A stretch of 11,355 nucleotides of DNA from Deinococcus sp. YIM 77859 (GTDB taxonomy: Bacteria; Deinococcota; Deinococci; Deinococcales; Deinococcaceae). Location of the stretch: contig NZ_JQNI01000003.1 in the NCBI RefSeq assembly GCF_000745175.1, forward strand, positions 1 through 11,355, given 5' to 3'. Under the pieces are notes generated by a model. It was not told the origin of the DNA, searched no databases, and was given only the letters and a program-made list of their open reading frames with translations. A program made the translations under genes and the position numbers. Below are positions 1 through 8,311 of this stretch, in pieces; the stretch's first letter is position 1; every line of letters starts with the position of its first letter.

Positions 1-83
1 CGGGCAGTTCGGGCGGCTTCACCCCGGCCGGGAGCAGCTCGGGCACGGGCGGCTTCGGCGTGTCTGCGGGGCGGTACTACTGA
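1..83 (+). CDS. C-terminal end of an upstream Gly/Ser-rich protein (partial)
   Basis: Only the last 26 codons are inside the window, read in the frame that starts at base 3 and ends at TGA 81-83. The visible residues are almost all Gly, Ser, Thr, Ala and Phe, ending in AGRYY. Such a tail suggests a flexible glycine-rich terminus, as seen in some phage structural proteins, but too little is present to assign a function. Its stop overlaps the ATG of the next gene (TGATG), so the two are probably co-translated in one operon. Confidence 0.55.
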   Translation, partial: GSSGGFTPAGSSSGTGGFGVSAGRYY

Positions 84-466
84 TGCGGGCCGCAGCGTCC
101 GTGGTGCTGCTGCTCGCGGCTCTCTCCGCCGGGCGGGGGGTGGGCTTCCTGATGACGCGCCGACAGGGCCAGGAGCAGGCCCCGGCGGCCACGCCTAGCC
201 GGCCTCCGGCCTGCCCGCCATCGCGGTCGGGGAGCCGGTGGCCGATCAGGGCAAGGTCTGGATGGGGGCACGCCGCCAGACATCTTTGATGAGACGCGGC
301 CCCTGCCGAGCGGGGCGGCGACCTCCTCTTTCGTGCAGCGGGGAACGCAACCGCGCCTGCGGTGAGGGTGGATCCTGTCCTGCGGGTGGCATCGGACGTG
401 ATGTGGGCGGGTGGTACGCCGCCGTGGCTGTTCGATGAAACCCGTCCTTGGGCCAGCTTGCTGTGA
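83..466 (+). pseudogene. Small membrane-anchored protein with duplicated GGTPP/FDETRP repeat, broken by three frame shifts
   Basis: As read, the frame from ATG 83 stops at 289. Other frames then carry clearly related sequence, and three one-base losses reunite them: near 200-213, in the G5 run 264-268, and near 350-360. The rebuilt product is about 128 residues. It has an N-terminal hydrophobic segment (about residues 3-25), a Pro/Ala-rich stretch, and two tandem copies of a roughly 32-residue unit. The first copy contains GGTPPDIFDETRP, the second GGTPPWLFDETRP. The second ends in WASLL just before TGA 464-466. The duplicated motif, found in two different frames, is the best evidence that this is a single gene. 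It overlaps the preceding stop (TGATG). I do not recognise the family. It may be a virion membrane-associated protein; that role is inferred from position only. Confidence 0.5.
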
Positions 467-519
467 CGTTGCAGCCGTCGTTCGAGGCGGCTGAGGATCG
501 AAACCCAGGAGAAAAACCC

Positions 520-684
520 GTGAAGAAGGATTCTGGAATGGAGCTCATCCGTCAGGGCGCATACACCGCCGTTGGCGGCCTGCTGTCTACGGCGTGCTGG
601 TGATGACGATCGGGCTGATTCGGTCGCGCCAGCCTCAGCCCCAAAGCCCAGGGCTGCGGCTGCGGGTGTGGGGGCGCGAAATAA
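520..684 (+). CDS. Small single-span membrane protein (frame-disrupted, 3' end uncertain)
   Basis: AGGAG at 507-511 lies 8 bases before GTG 520, which opens a lysine-containing N-terminus (KKDSGMELIRQGAYTAVGG). The frame stops at 601, but the next frame continues a hydrophobic run (YGVLVMTIGLI), so one base appears lost near 575-592. The rebuilt protein has a single membrane segment, about residues 14-35, followed by a basic and Pro/Gln-rich tail (RSRQPQPQ). The end is uncertain. The shifted frame has no stop before the next gene's ATG at 726, while the original frame has TAA at 682-684. I chose the latter with low confidence. No family recognised. It belongs to the series of small membrane proteins in this operon. 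Confidence 0.4.
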
Positions 685-725
685 GCCCGTGTGTCAAGAC
701 GTTCGTTTACACCAAAGGGAGTCGC

Positions 726-933
726 ATGCAGCGTCTGGTCGGCCTGCTGGTCATCGCGGTGGTGATCGTGATGCTGGCCCTCGCGGGCAACACGGTCTTC
801 AGGAATGCCACCGCTGGACAGCACCTGGTCGCTGTTTTTAGGCAGTGTCATCGCCACCATCTTCGGGCTGCCCGAGGTGGCGGCACGCCTGAAGGAGAAG
901 CGCGACGATCCGCCGGGCAGGGACGGTGACTGA
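726..933 (+). CDS. Small two-span membrane protein (one frame break)
   Basis: AAAGGGAG at 714-721 precedes ATG 726 by 4 bases. The first segment (LVGLLVIAVVIVMLALAG) is a clear membrane helix. The ATG frame then degrades into Arg/His-rich residues after a break near 795-805. The neighbouring frame continues with a second hydrophobic segment (WSLFLGSVIATIFGL) and a charged C-terminus (AARLKEKRDDPPGRDGD) ending at TGA 931-933. The rebuilt protein is about 69 residues with two membrane spans and a cytoplasm-like charged tail. This break needs one extra base, or two lost bases, unlike most others here. The stop overlaps the next ATG (TGATG). A two-helix small protein next to a lytic transglycosylase operon could be holin-like, but this is speculation from topology. 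Confidence 0.5.
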
Positions 934-1232
934 TGGCGACCCTGCTCGACGTCCTGTTCTTCGTCGCCCGGGTGGTGCTGGTCGTCTACTGCGTGCGGAA
1001 CCTGCTGTTTCTGCTGAGCGGCACCACCCGCACCTATGCCGAGTGGAGCAAGGGCTTCGGCGGCTTCCTGTACATCGCCGGGGTCGTGCTCGACCTGGCC
1101 GGGCTGCGCGGGCTGGTGCCGGGCCGCGACGTGAGCCGGGTCATGAACGCCGTGGGCCTGGCGCTCGTCGCGCTGCCCACGGTGCTGCTGTGGGTCGCTC
1201 CCCGTCTCTACCACCGCCTGGAGGATTGCTGA
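933..1232 (+). CDS. Three-span membrane protein, unknown function
   Basis: An intact 99-residue frame. The ATG overlaps the preceding TGA, and a purine-rich stretch (CAGGGACGG) lies upstream. Three hydrophobic segments are visible at about residues 4-28, 42-59 and 72-92, with Arg/Tyr/Trp residues in the short loops. There is no signal-peptidase-like site. It ends in LEDC, and its TGA is directly followed by the ATG of the next gene. The regular frame, absence of breaks and strong coupling make it a real gene. I do not recognise the family. Position among small membrane proteins of the late operon suggests a virion membrane or lysis/assembly component (inference). Confidence 0.7.
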   Translation: MATLLDVLFFVARVVLVVYCVRNLLFLLSGTTRTYAEWSKGFGGFLYIAGVVLDLAGLRGLVPGRDVSRVMNAVGLALVALPTVLLWVAPRLYHRLEDC

Positions 1233-1697
1233 ATGTTCCCCGACCTGTCCAAGTTCGTCCCCATCCTGCAAAACGGCCTGGAGGACATGAAAAACTGCCT
1301 GGCCCACATCTACGCCGAGGTGAGGGCGGGCCGTGAGGCGGCCCAGGCCCAGAAGCGCGCGCTCGACTTCGAGTTCGGCGTGGTGGACGTGGCCGACAGC
1401 GCCCGGATCGCCCCGCGCCGCCTCGCCAGCCTGCCGGTGATCGTCGAGGCGACCACGGGCACCCGTGCCGACATTGATCTTGAGCAGCTGAACCAGGGGC
1501 GGGCGGTGAGCCGCGGCTTCTACGCCAACCTGGGCGACGCGGCCTTCAAGGTCACGCTGATCGGCCTGGGTGGGCAGGCCAGCACGTCCCACACCGTGCC
1601 GCCTGCCACCACGATCAGCCTGACGTGCCTGGTGAGCCGCGTGATCATCGATCCCGGCCCGGACGGTCCCGCCTTCTACCAGCTGTACATGCAGTGA
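1233..1697 (+). CDS. 154-residue soluble protein, candidate capsid-associated protein
   Basis: GGAGG at 1220-1224 lies 8 bases before ATG 1233, an excellent ribosome binding site and among the strongest in the operon, as expected for an abundant product. The N-terminal 45 residues form an amphipathic helix (LSKFVPILQNGLEDMKN onwards). From about residue 48 the sequence looks beta-rich, with alternating hydrophobic strands (LPVIVEATTG, AAFKVTLIGLGG, ISLTCLVSRVII) ending in FYQLYMQ. It has no membrane segment, unlike its neighbours. A short beta-rich protein with an N-terminal helix fits a small capsid protein of a tailless membrane-containing phage, such as the single beta-barrel coat proteins of Thermus phage P23-77. 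I see no diagnostic motif, so this is a structural guess. Confidence 0.7.
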   Translation: MFPDLSKFVPILQNGLEDMKNCLAHIYAEVRAGREAAQAQKRALDFEFGVVDVADSARIAPRRLASLPVIVEATTGTRADIDLEQLNQGRAVSRGFYANLGDAAFKVTLIGLGGQASTSHTVPPATTISLTCLVSRVIIDPGPDGPAFYQLYMQ

Positions 1698-1704
1698 GGT
1701 ACCC

Positions 1705-2408
1705 ATGACCAAAAAGAGCCCCGTGCTGATCCTGCTGCCCGTGCTGGGCCTGGCTGGTGGCGTGGCTGGCGTGCTGGTGTGGCGACAGCGGCAGCCACGG
1801 CCTCCGGCTGCCGCAGGAGTGACTGAGGCGCCACGAGTTGCCTCCAGCGAGCTGCTGTCGAGCACGCCTACCCCTGCGCCCACCCCGGTAGCCGCGGCTG
1901 CACCTCACGTTTCTACGTCCTCCTCTGGTGTTCCGGCGGTCGGTACGTCGCCCACCCTCGCTGTAGCGCTGTCCCGGTTGTCCCGGCCGTCCCCCTTGCT
2001 TCAGAGAACGCAACCGCCCGCCGTGCGGCCCCATCCAGCGTTTAGCCAGGCGGGTTCGTCGGCTCCTGTGCCTGCGCCACTGCCGCAACCAGCACCGCCG
2101 CAACCAGCCCTGCCGCAACCAGCCCCTCTTCCTCCTTCCCCGCCCCCCGCGAAGAGCTATCCCTGCCGGTGGTGCGGGATATGGGGACCAGCGTGCTGCT
2201 GGTGCGGCCTGCCGAATATGTGCCCCAGGTTCGCGTACGCCTCACCGACGGTCGCTATAGCCCGGCCTTTGGCGGCGAGGGCGGCATCATGATCAACGGC
2301 GAGGGCCTGAACGTGGCCAAGAACAGCGCCAGTCACCCCAATAACGGCCTGGCCGCGCTGGAGGTGCGGCGCAGCGACGGCAGTGGCTGGGTGCAGGTGT
2401 GGCCTTGA
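1705..2408 (+). CDS. Membrane-anchored proline-rich protein with small C-terminal beta domain (one frame break)
   Basis: ATG 1705 follows the previous stop by 7 bases. The N-terminus is a membrane anchor (about residues 6-26, VLILLPVLGLAGGVAGVLVW) followed by an Arg/Gln cluster. Then comes a long Pro/Ala/Ser/Thr-rich linker, ending in repeated PQPA/PQPAL units at about residues 115-140. The frame breaks in the C6 run 2143-2148. Restoring one C joins a compact 85-residue domain (LPVVRDMGTSVLLVRPAEY, later GGEGGIMINGEGLN) ending at TGA 2406-2408. The design of anchor, stretched linker and terminal globular domain resembles periplasm-spanning proteins such as TonB-like or virion spike-base proteins. 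The domain itself I do not recognise. Additional compensating shifts within the low-complexity linker (about 1960-2045) cannot be excluded. Confidence 0.55.
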
Positions 2409-3215
2409 GACGCTCGGAGCGGCTGGCCGAATTTTTTTTGAAGGCGGCGCAGTCTATGTGAGCCCGCGGGGGATCGCAACAACGGGATGGTGGGAGATTT
2501 GGACCCAGGAGAGGGATGGGCACCCTGGGTATCTCTTCGCCCGTTCAGATACGCACACCGCCTACGGTGATTCACTGGAAAGCAGCCAGCAAGCGCTGAA
2601 TAAATGGTTTGAATACCACTTACGGCGCTTCTCCTTCCTGAATTTTCTTCATGTCCTGACTATCCCGGAGGGCTGGCATCTGGTTGGAGGCTACGAGTCG
2701 TCGAATGTCTGGTATGCCGTGATCAGCGATGATCCGGCTGACGCTCCCTTTCGGCCATCGTGGGTTTTTGGGGAAGGTAGATCGCCAGAGGTGACGTATG
2801 CCCCTGGTGACTGTGTCGGTGCGGGCCTCTATGTGGGTGGGGGATATGTACCCCCTACAACGTGGGATTCGTGACCTGGGAAGGACATTGGGATAGCCAA
2901 CCAGCCATTCAATACGAGCTTATTCCTGAGCAGCGCAATACAGGCCAACAAGCTCGGACGCACAGCATCACTCCACTTGAGTCCGTCATGCGTATGGTTG
3001 TGGTTCCTGATCCTGGGAGCGGATTTGAGCCAGTGGTGGTCAGCGTGACGCGCTGCGCGGTGTGCCGGGTCGTGTTTCATACCCCTCCAGAATTGCTGGC
3101 TGAGCTCCCTACGGCGGGCCATGAGCGGCTATGGAATACGCGGCGTTTGATGCGGCGCGGTCTGGCAAATGGGGGAGAGGTGCGTGAGCGCAAGACATGG
3201 GCGGTACCGCTGTAG
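2405..3215 (+). CDS. Unknown aromatic-rich protein of about 270 residues (two frame breaks)
   Basis: TTG 2405 overlaps the preceding stop (TTGA) and begins RRSERLAEFF. The frame shifts at the T8 run 2432-2439 into EGGAVYVSPRGI, then continues to 2874. At the C5 run 2851-2855 it shifts again into YNVGFVTWEGHWDSQP and ends at TAG 3213-3215. With one base restored at each run, a single protein of about 270 residues results. It is rich in Trp/Tyr/Gly in the first two thirds (GWWEIW, GWHLVGGYESSNVWYAV). Near the C-terminus it has CAVC followed by His residues (VVFHTPPELL, AGHERL), which could be a small zinc site. A GTG at 2383 is an alternative start that needs no T8 shift. Base composition is lower in GC than the genes before it. 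Function unknown; it sits directly upstream of the fibre-like gene. Confidence 0.5.
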
Positions 3216-3240
3216 GGCTAGCAACGGTTGAGGGAACCTG

Positions 3241-4479
3241 ATGAGGCGACTGTTTACAACGATGCAGGCTCTTCCGAGGAATCGGAAGAATCAACTCTAT
3301 CTGCGGGATTACATGCTCGATGAGCCGCATGACCTGCTCCAGTTCCTCACCCTGAGCCTACTGGCGGCGGTCATGGAAGATGAAGGCAAGGACCTGGATG
3401 TGCATGGGCTTTTGGCGCTCTCGGGTGTGCGTGCGGTGGGCACACGCCTGACGGTGTCCTACGTCGCGGCCATCGTGCGTGGGGTGCCGGTGGTTCTGAA
3501 AAACGCCGAAGTGGAAACTGCCGGGATGACGCCCGGGGCACAGATGGCCCTCTACGTGACTGCGGATCCATTGTATTCAGCACACGACACCCAAGATCCC
3601 GCCACAAAGGAGCACCTGACGCACGAGCTGGCCACGGGGTATGGGCAGCTGCGGGTGCTGCCGTTGAGTCCAGAAACAGACCTGCACGCCTCGGGCGTGC
3701 GCCTGGCTACATTTACGGCGGGTTCACCCATGACAAGTGTGCGGATCGAGGCTCCCAATTTGGGGCTGCGGGGGTTGGCGAGCCGCTACGGCCCAGACAA
3801 CCCCGTCCCCCTCTCCACTGATTTTCTGCCCGCCACACTGGTGCCGGAGGCGTTGGAACTGGCACAGTTTGTGGGGGAGCGAGTGCCGGGTATTTACGGT
3901 GATTTCACGACGCCCAACCGCACGACATACTTGGCTGGGGTGCGCCTGCAAAATGATCCAGCCAATCCGCCCGATGGTGAGGGGCGAGTGCTACGGCTGT
4001 ACCGGGTGTTGGATGGGGCCCTGTTGGCGGAGGCTGAGGGGACAGTTCAGGGAAATGTAATACGCCCCATATTCCCGGAGCCGGTGGAGCTGGCCCCCAA
4101 TACCCTGTATCGCCTGGCAATGTGCGGTCCTGGGGATGCCTGGGTAACCATGGGTGGAAATCGGGCATCGCTGCCCCCTGCGGAGGGCTTTGCCTTCGGG
4201 CATGCGGGAATCTGGTGGAGTAGTCGGAGCGCTATGCCCAGCGACCAGGACAACGACCGACGCGCGAACCAGGCTCCACAGTGGCAGCTCCTCGTCTCCT
4301 CTGGTGTAGCCCGCTCCGGTGTTGTGGGCCGTCTAGGCCGGAGCGCGCTGCCCCGCTCGACAACGGCTCTCCCCCTGGTGGATGGTGAGGCCTACATCCT
4401 GGCGGTGCCAGGTGCGGCCCCCGAGCTGCGCGCACGAGAAGGGGGAGTGGAATACCGCGTGCAGATGGTGCCCGTGTGA
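3241..4479 (+). CDS. Fibre- or spike-like structural protein, putative receptor binding
   Basis: An intact 412-residue frame. GAGGG at 3230-3234 lies 6 bases before the ATG. The N-terminal third (YLRDYMLDEPHDLLQFLTLS, then TVSYVAAIVRGVPVVLKNAE and QMALYVTADP) has the look of phage fibre or adaptor proteins: a short helical leader, then a beta-rich region with the common 'value, own name, default' strand pattern. The C-terminal half, about residues 205-320, resembles a jelly-roll or DUF4082-like module: YLAGVRLQNDP, VLRLYRVLDGALLAEAEGT, VELAPNTLYRLAMCG. These matches are by eye. Size, position at the end of a structural operon next to a lytic transglycosylase, and lower GC all fit a host-recognition protein. 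The stop overlaps the next start (GTGTGA). Alternative: another virion surface protein. Confidence 0.55.
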   Translation: MRRLFTTMQALPRNRKNQLYLRDYMLDEPHDLLQFLTLSLLAAVMEDEGKDLDVHGLLALSGVRAVGTRLTVSYVAAIVRGVPVVLKNAEVETAGMTPGAQMALYVTADPLYSAHDTQDPATKEHLTHELATGYGQLRVLPLSPETDLHASGVRLATFTAGSPMTSVRIEAPNLGLRGLASRYGPDNPVPLSTDFLPATLVPEALELAQFVGERVPGIYGDFTTPNRTTYLAGVRLQNDPANPPDGEGRVLRLYRVLDGALLAEAEGTVQGNVIRPIFPEPVELAPNTLYRLAMCGPGDAWVTMGGNRASLPPAEGFAFGHAGIWWSSRSAMPSDQDNDRRANQAPQWQLLVSSGVARSGVVGRLGRSALPRSTTALPLVDGEAYILAVPGAAPELRAREGGVEYRVQMVPV

Positions 4480-5213
4480 GGCGGAACGGCGCTCAGGCGG
4501 CCCTGCTCATCGGTGGCGTAGGTGCGGGTCTGGTGCTGCTCACCAACCGCGCCGCCACGCCGAAAAAAGTGGCACCCACACCAAGCACCCCACCCATCAG
4601 GGTGCCCACGACGCCCACCGTCCCCACCCCGACGGCACCCAGCGTGCCGCCCGCGAGGAGCAGCCGTTCCCGGTTGATCGATCAGTGCGAGGCGGCCATC
4701 TACGCCGAGATTCCGGCGCGGCGGCTCTCGCCCCAGGCGTCGCGGACCCTCGCGGTGAACCTGGTGACGGTGTGCGAGGAGCTCCACTATCCGCTTGACC
4801 TCGCCTTCGGGCACGCGCGGGCGGAAAGCGACCTGCAACTGCTCGCCCGCAACGCCAGCAGCGGCGCGGTGGGTCCCCTTCAGGTCACGAGCGTCGCGGC
4901 GCAGCAGGTGGGCATTCGCTGGCCGGTCGAATCGCCAGCGACGCAACTGGAGGTCGGCCTTCGCTACATGCTGTGGTTGCGGCGGACCTTCCCGGAGTGC
5001 AGCTCAAGCGTGAAGGTCACCCTCCAGCATTACGGCATGGGGCGTGGCAACTGGCTGAAGTACCGGGCGAATGGGTGCGCTGGGGCCTGCTTGAGCAAGG
5101 TGAGCGTCCTGCGTGCCGAATGCGGCTGCGGAAACCGGCCCTACAGTGCCCTCGTCATCGCCACCGCCAAGAAGTACCCGCAACTGCATACCGTCCCGTG
5201 GTGGGGGAACTGA
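4476..5213 (+). CDS. Membrane-anchored SLT-type lytic transglycosylase
   Basis: GTG 4476 overlaps the preceding TGA, so translation is probably coupled. The 245-residue product has an N-terminal membrane segment (about residues 6-23), a Thr/Pro-rich linker (about 29-62) and an SLT (GH23-like) domain from about 66 to 235. The hallmark motifs are present. Catalytic Glu117 is in ARAES. It is followed by NASSGAVGPLQV, matching the family's A-x-S-x-x-G-A-x-G-L-M-Q signature. LQHYGMGRGNW matches the AYNxGxG motif. The enzyme would cleave the MurNAc-GlcNAc bond of peptidoglycan, forming 1,6-anhydro ends. Seven Cys, four clustered near residues 201-218, suggest disulfides outside the cytoplasm. As an anchored enzyme in a structural operon it may open the wall during genome entry (like PRD1 P7) or release progeny. 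Function is well supported; the stage is inferred. Confidence 0.88.
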   Translation: MRRNGAQAALLIGGVGAGLVLLTNRAATPKKVAPTPSTPPIRVPTTPTVPTPTAPSVPPARSSRSRLIDQCEAAIYAEIPARRLSPQASRTLAVNLVTVCEELHYPLDLAFGHARAESDLQLLARNASSGAVGPLQVTSVAAQQVGIRWPVESPATQLEVGLRYMLWLRRTFPECSSSVKVTLQHYGMGRGNWLKYRANGCAGACLSKVSVLRAECGCGNRPYSALVIATAKKYPQLHTVPWWGN

Positions 5214-5214
5214 C

Positions 5215-5433
5215 ATGAACGAACAGCAGAAGAATGTCCTGATGGGTGCGGGCATCATCGCCCTGGCCGTCATCGCCGGAAGTTTCATCATCGCCGACAA
5301 GCTCAGCCGGTCCCTAGAAGAGAAGAACTTCTGGGCGGGCAGCAACATTCCCGACGTGGCCCAGGACGTCCACAACGTCACGGGCGGGATCAGTCAGATC
5401 ATCACGAACATCGGCGGCTGGACGCGAGCCTGA
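5215..5433 (+). CDS. Small single-span membrane protein at end of late operon
   Basis: A 72-residue intact frame starting 1 base after the transglycosylase stop, with GGGGGAA just upstream of ATG 5215. One membrane segment is visible at about residues 9-27 (LMGAGIIALAVIAGSFIIA), preceded by a short polar N-terminus (MNEQQKN). An amphipathic region (DVAQDVHNVTGGISQIITNI) follows to the end. It is the last gene of the plus-strand operon. Behind it lie the putative att site and the convergent recombinase gene. No family recognised. A role as virion membrane protein, or partner of the adjacent muralytic enzyme, is inferred only from position. Confidence 0.65.
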   Translation: MNEQQKNVLMGAGIIALAVIAGSFIIADKLSRSLEEKNFWAGSNIPDVAQDVHNVTGGISQIITNIGGWTRA

Positions 5434-5435
5434 AC

Positions 5436-5483
5436 TTTATACGACTGAACACCTATAGGTGATTAGGTGTGCACGCGTATAAA
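5436..5483. other. Putative attachment site (attP-like dyad) for the serine recombinase
   Basis: A 48-bp imperfect dyad is centred between 5459 and 5460. Outer arms are TTTATACG (5436-5443) and CGTATAAA (5476-5483). Inner arms, co-centred with them, are ACACCTA (5449-5455) and TAGGTGT (5464-5470). In the 20-bp arms 17 of 20 positions pair, while the central 8 bp are asymmetric with GT at the exact centre. Large serine integrases use sites of about 40-50 bp with two imperfect half-sites around a non-palindromic dinucleotide, often beside the integrase gene. This site lies 54 bp from the recombinase stop. A nested perfect palindrome CACCTATAGGTG occupies 5450-5461. No T-run follows, so it is not a typical terminator. 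Assignment is inference. Confidence 0.5.
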
Positions 5484-5536
5484 CCAACTCCTTCAGCCTA
5501 ACAGAGGGATTCTGCGGCCTGGCATTGCCCTGGTCC

Positions 5537-6919
<1,383 letters not shown>

Positions 6920-6956
6920 AGTGGACACCCCCCCTCCCCACACGTTGCGGCTTCCT

Positions 6957-7424
6957 TCAGTTCTTCGTCATTGCGAACGTACCTGACCCCTTGTAGACGA
7001 AGCCGCCGTTCTCGCACACGAAATGATCCTCCGTCCCCTTGTAGAGATTGCTCGACACGAACTGACCGCTCACAACGGATTTGAGGATGTATGAGATGCC
7101 GTCCACCTTGCAGGCGGAGTCTCCCATTTGGAGAACCGTTATGTTGCTGTTGAGGGGATAGGCGGTCGAAGGCGTGTAAGTCCCTGAGATACTGAGAATA
7201 TCGATAATTCCAGAACTTCCCTGCCACAGTGAGGTCGTAGACCACGAACCATTGACAGCATTGATGTTCATGTCCCAGGCACGTTGAACACCATTGACCG
7301 TCTCGGTGGCGACCCAAGCCCCACTGGGGTTGATATTGGCTGGGGGTGCTGTCACTGTGCTGCCGCTCCCGCAGGCAGCCAGGAGCAAAGGAAGAAGGCC
7401 ACTCAATAGAAACAGTTTTTTCAT
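6957..7424 (-). CDS. Small lipoprotein, candidate lysogenic-conversion (moron) gene
   Basis: The 155-residue product begins with a classical lipoprotein signal: MKK, a hydrophobic core, and lipobox LAAC with Cys18, followed by GSGST. The mature part (about 137 residues) looks like a small beta-sheet domain: [52 protein letters not shown]. Two Cys near residues 105 and 136 may form a disulfide. It sits between repressor and recombinase, in the lysogeny module, and is visibly poorer in GC than its neighbours, which suggests separate acquisition. Phage lipoproteins at such positions (for example Ltp of TP-J34 or Llp of T5) block superinfection by binding receptors or the injection machinery. Such a role here is an inference. 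The sequence itself matches no family I recognise. Confidence 0.8.
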   Translation of the reverse strand: MKKLFLLSGLLPLLLAACGSGSTVTAPPANINPSGAWVATETVNGVQRAWDMNINAVNGSWSTTSLWQGSSGIIDILSISGTYTPSTAYPLNSNITVLQMGDSACKVDGISYILKSVVSGQFVSSNLYKGTEDHFVCENGGFVYKGSGTFAMTKN

Positions 7425-7440
7425 GACGGGCGAAGTATTT

Positions 7441-7462
7441 GAGATAGTGAGTCACAGCACTC

Positions 7463-7468
<6 letters not shown>
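7441..7468 (-). promoter_or_regulatory. Possible own promoter of the lipoprotein gene
   Basis: On the minus strand, TTGTAA (plus 7463-7468, overlapping the repressor stop) and TATCTC (plus 7441-7446) are 16 bases apart. They lie about 16 bases before the lipoprotein ATG at 7424. No Shine-Dalgarno sequence is visible there. A 9-bp palindrome GTGAGTCAC (7447-7455) fills half the spacer. A separate promoter would let a lysogen express the gene independently, as is typical of morons. The hexamers match consensus only moderately. Confidence 0.3.
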
Positions 7469-8210
<742 letters not shown>

Positions 8211-8227
8211 CCGCTCGCTAGTACGAG

Positions 8228-8278
8228 AATGCTATACATTGAGTTGCGTTCCGCCTAACCTTTTGCCTCTATAGCATT
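8228..8278. promoter_or_regulatory. Divergent operator region between repressor and Cro-like genes
   Basis: AATGCTATA (8228-8236) and TATAGCATT (8270-8278) are perfect 9-bp inverted repeats centred on 8253. The left copy overlaps a possible minus-strand -10 (TATAGC or TAGCAT) for the repressor. The right copy overlaps the -35 of the plus-strand promoter. Copies of GCTAG also occur at 8203, 8217 and 8284, the last inside the palindrome AGCTAGCT (8283-8290). Such symmetry suits operators bound by the repressor, the Cro-like protein or both. The repeats are seen; binding is inferred. Confidence 0.5.
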
Positions 8279-8305
8279 GAAAAGCTAGCTGTAAGACTCT
8301 AGTAT
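8277..8305 (+). promoter_or_regulatory. Leaderless promoter of the Cro-like gene
   Basis: TTGAAA (8277-8282) and TAGTAT (8300-8305) are separated by exactly 17 bases. Transcription would start about 7 bases after the -10, which is the A of ATG 8312, so the mRNA would have no leader. Leaderless promoters of this geometry are common in Deinococcus. No Shine-Dalgarno precedes ATG 8312, in agreement. The -35 overlaps a candidate operator. Confidence 0.6.
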
Positions 8306-8311
8306 GAGTTC

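Noticed and set aside
552..1883. Minus-strand open frame of 443 codons
   Set aside because: It is antisense to at least five well-supported plus-strand genes, is His/Gln/Arg-rich with no domain pattern, and has the periodicity expected of a shadow frame in high-GC DNA.
4973..5433. Alternative frames over the transglycosylase 3' end
   Set aside because: They overlap the SLT domain and lack any motif. The GH23 signature and intact frame decide.
5436..5483. 48-bp dyad as bidirectional terminator
   Set aside because: The arms are AT-rich and long-spaced with mismatches, and no poly-T tract follows on either side. An att site fits better.
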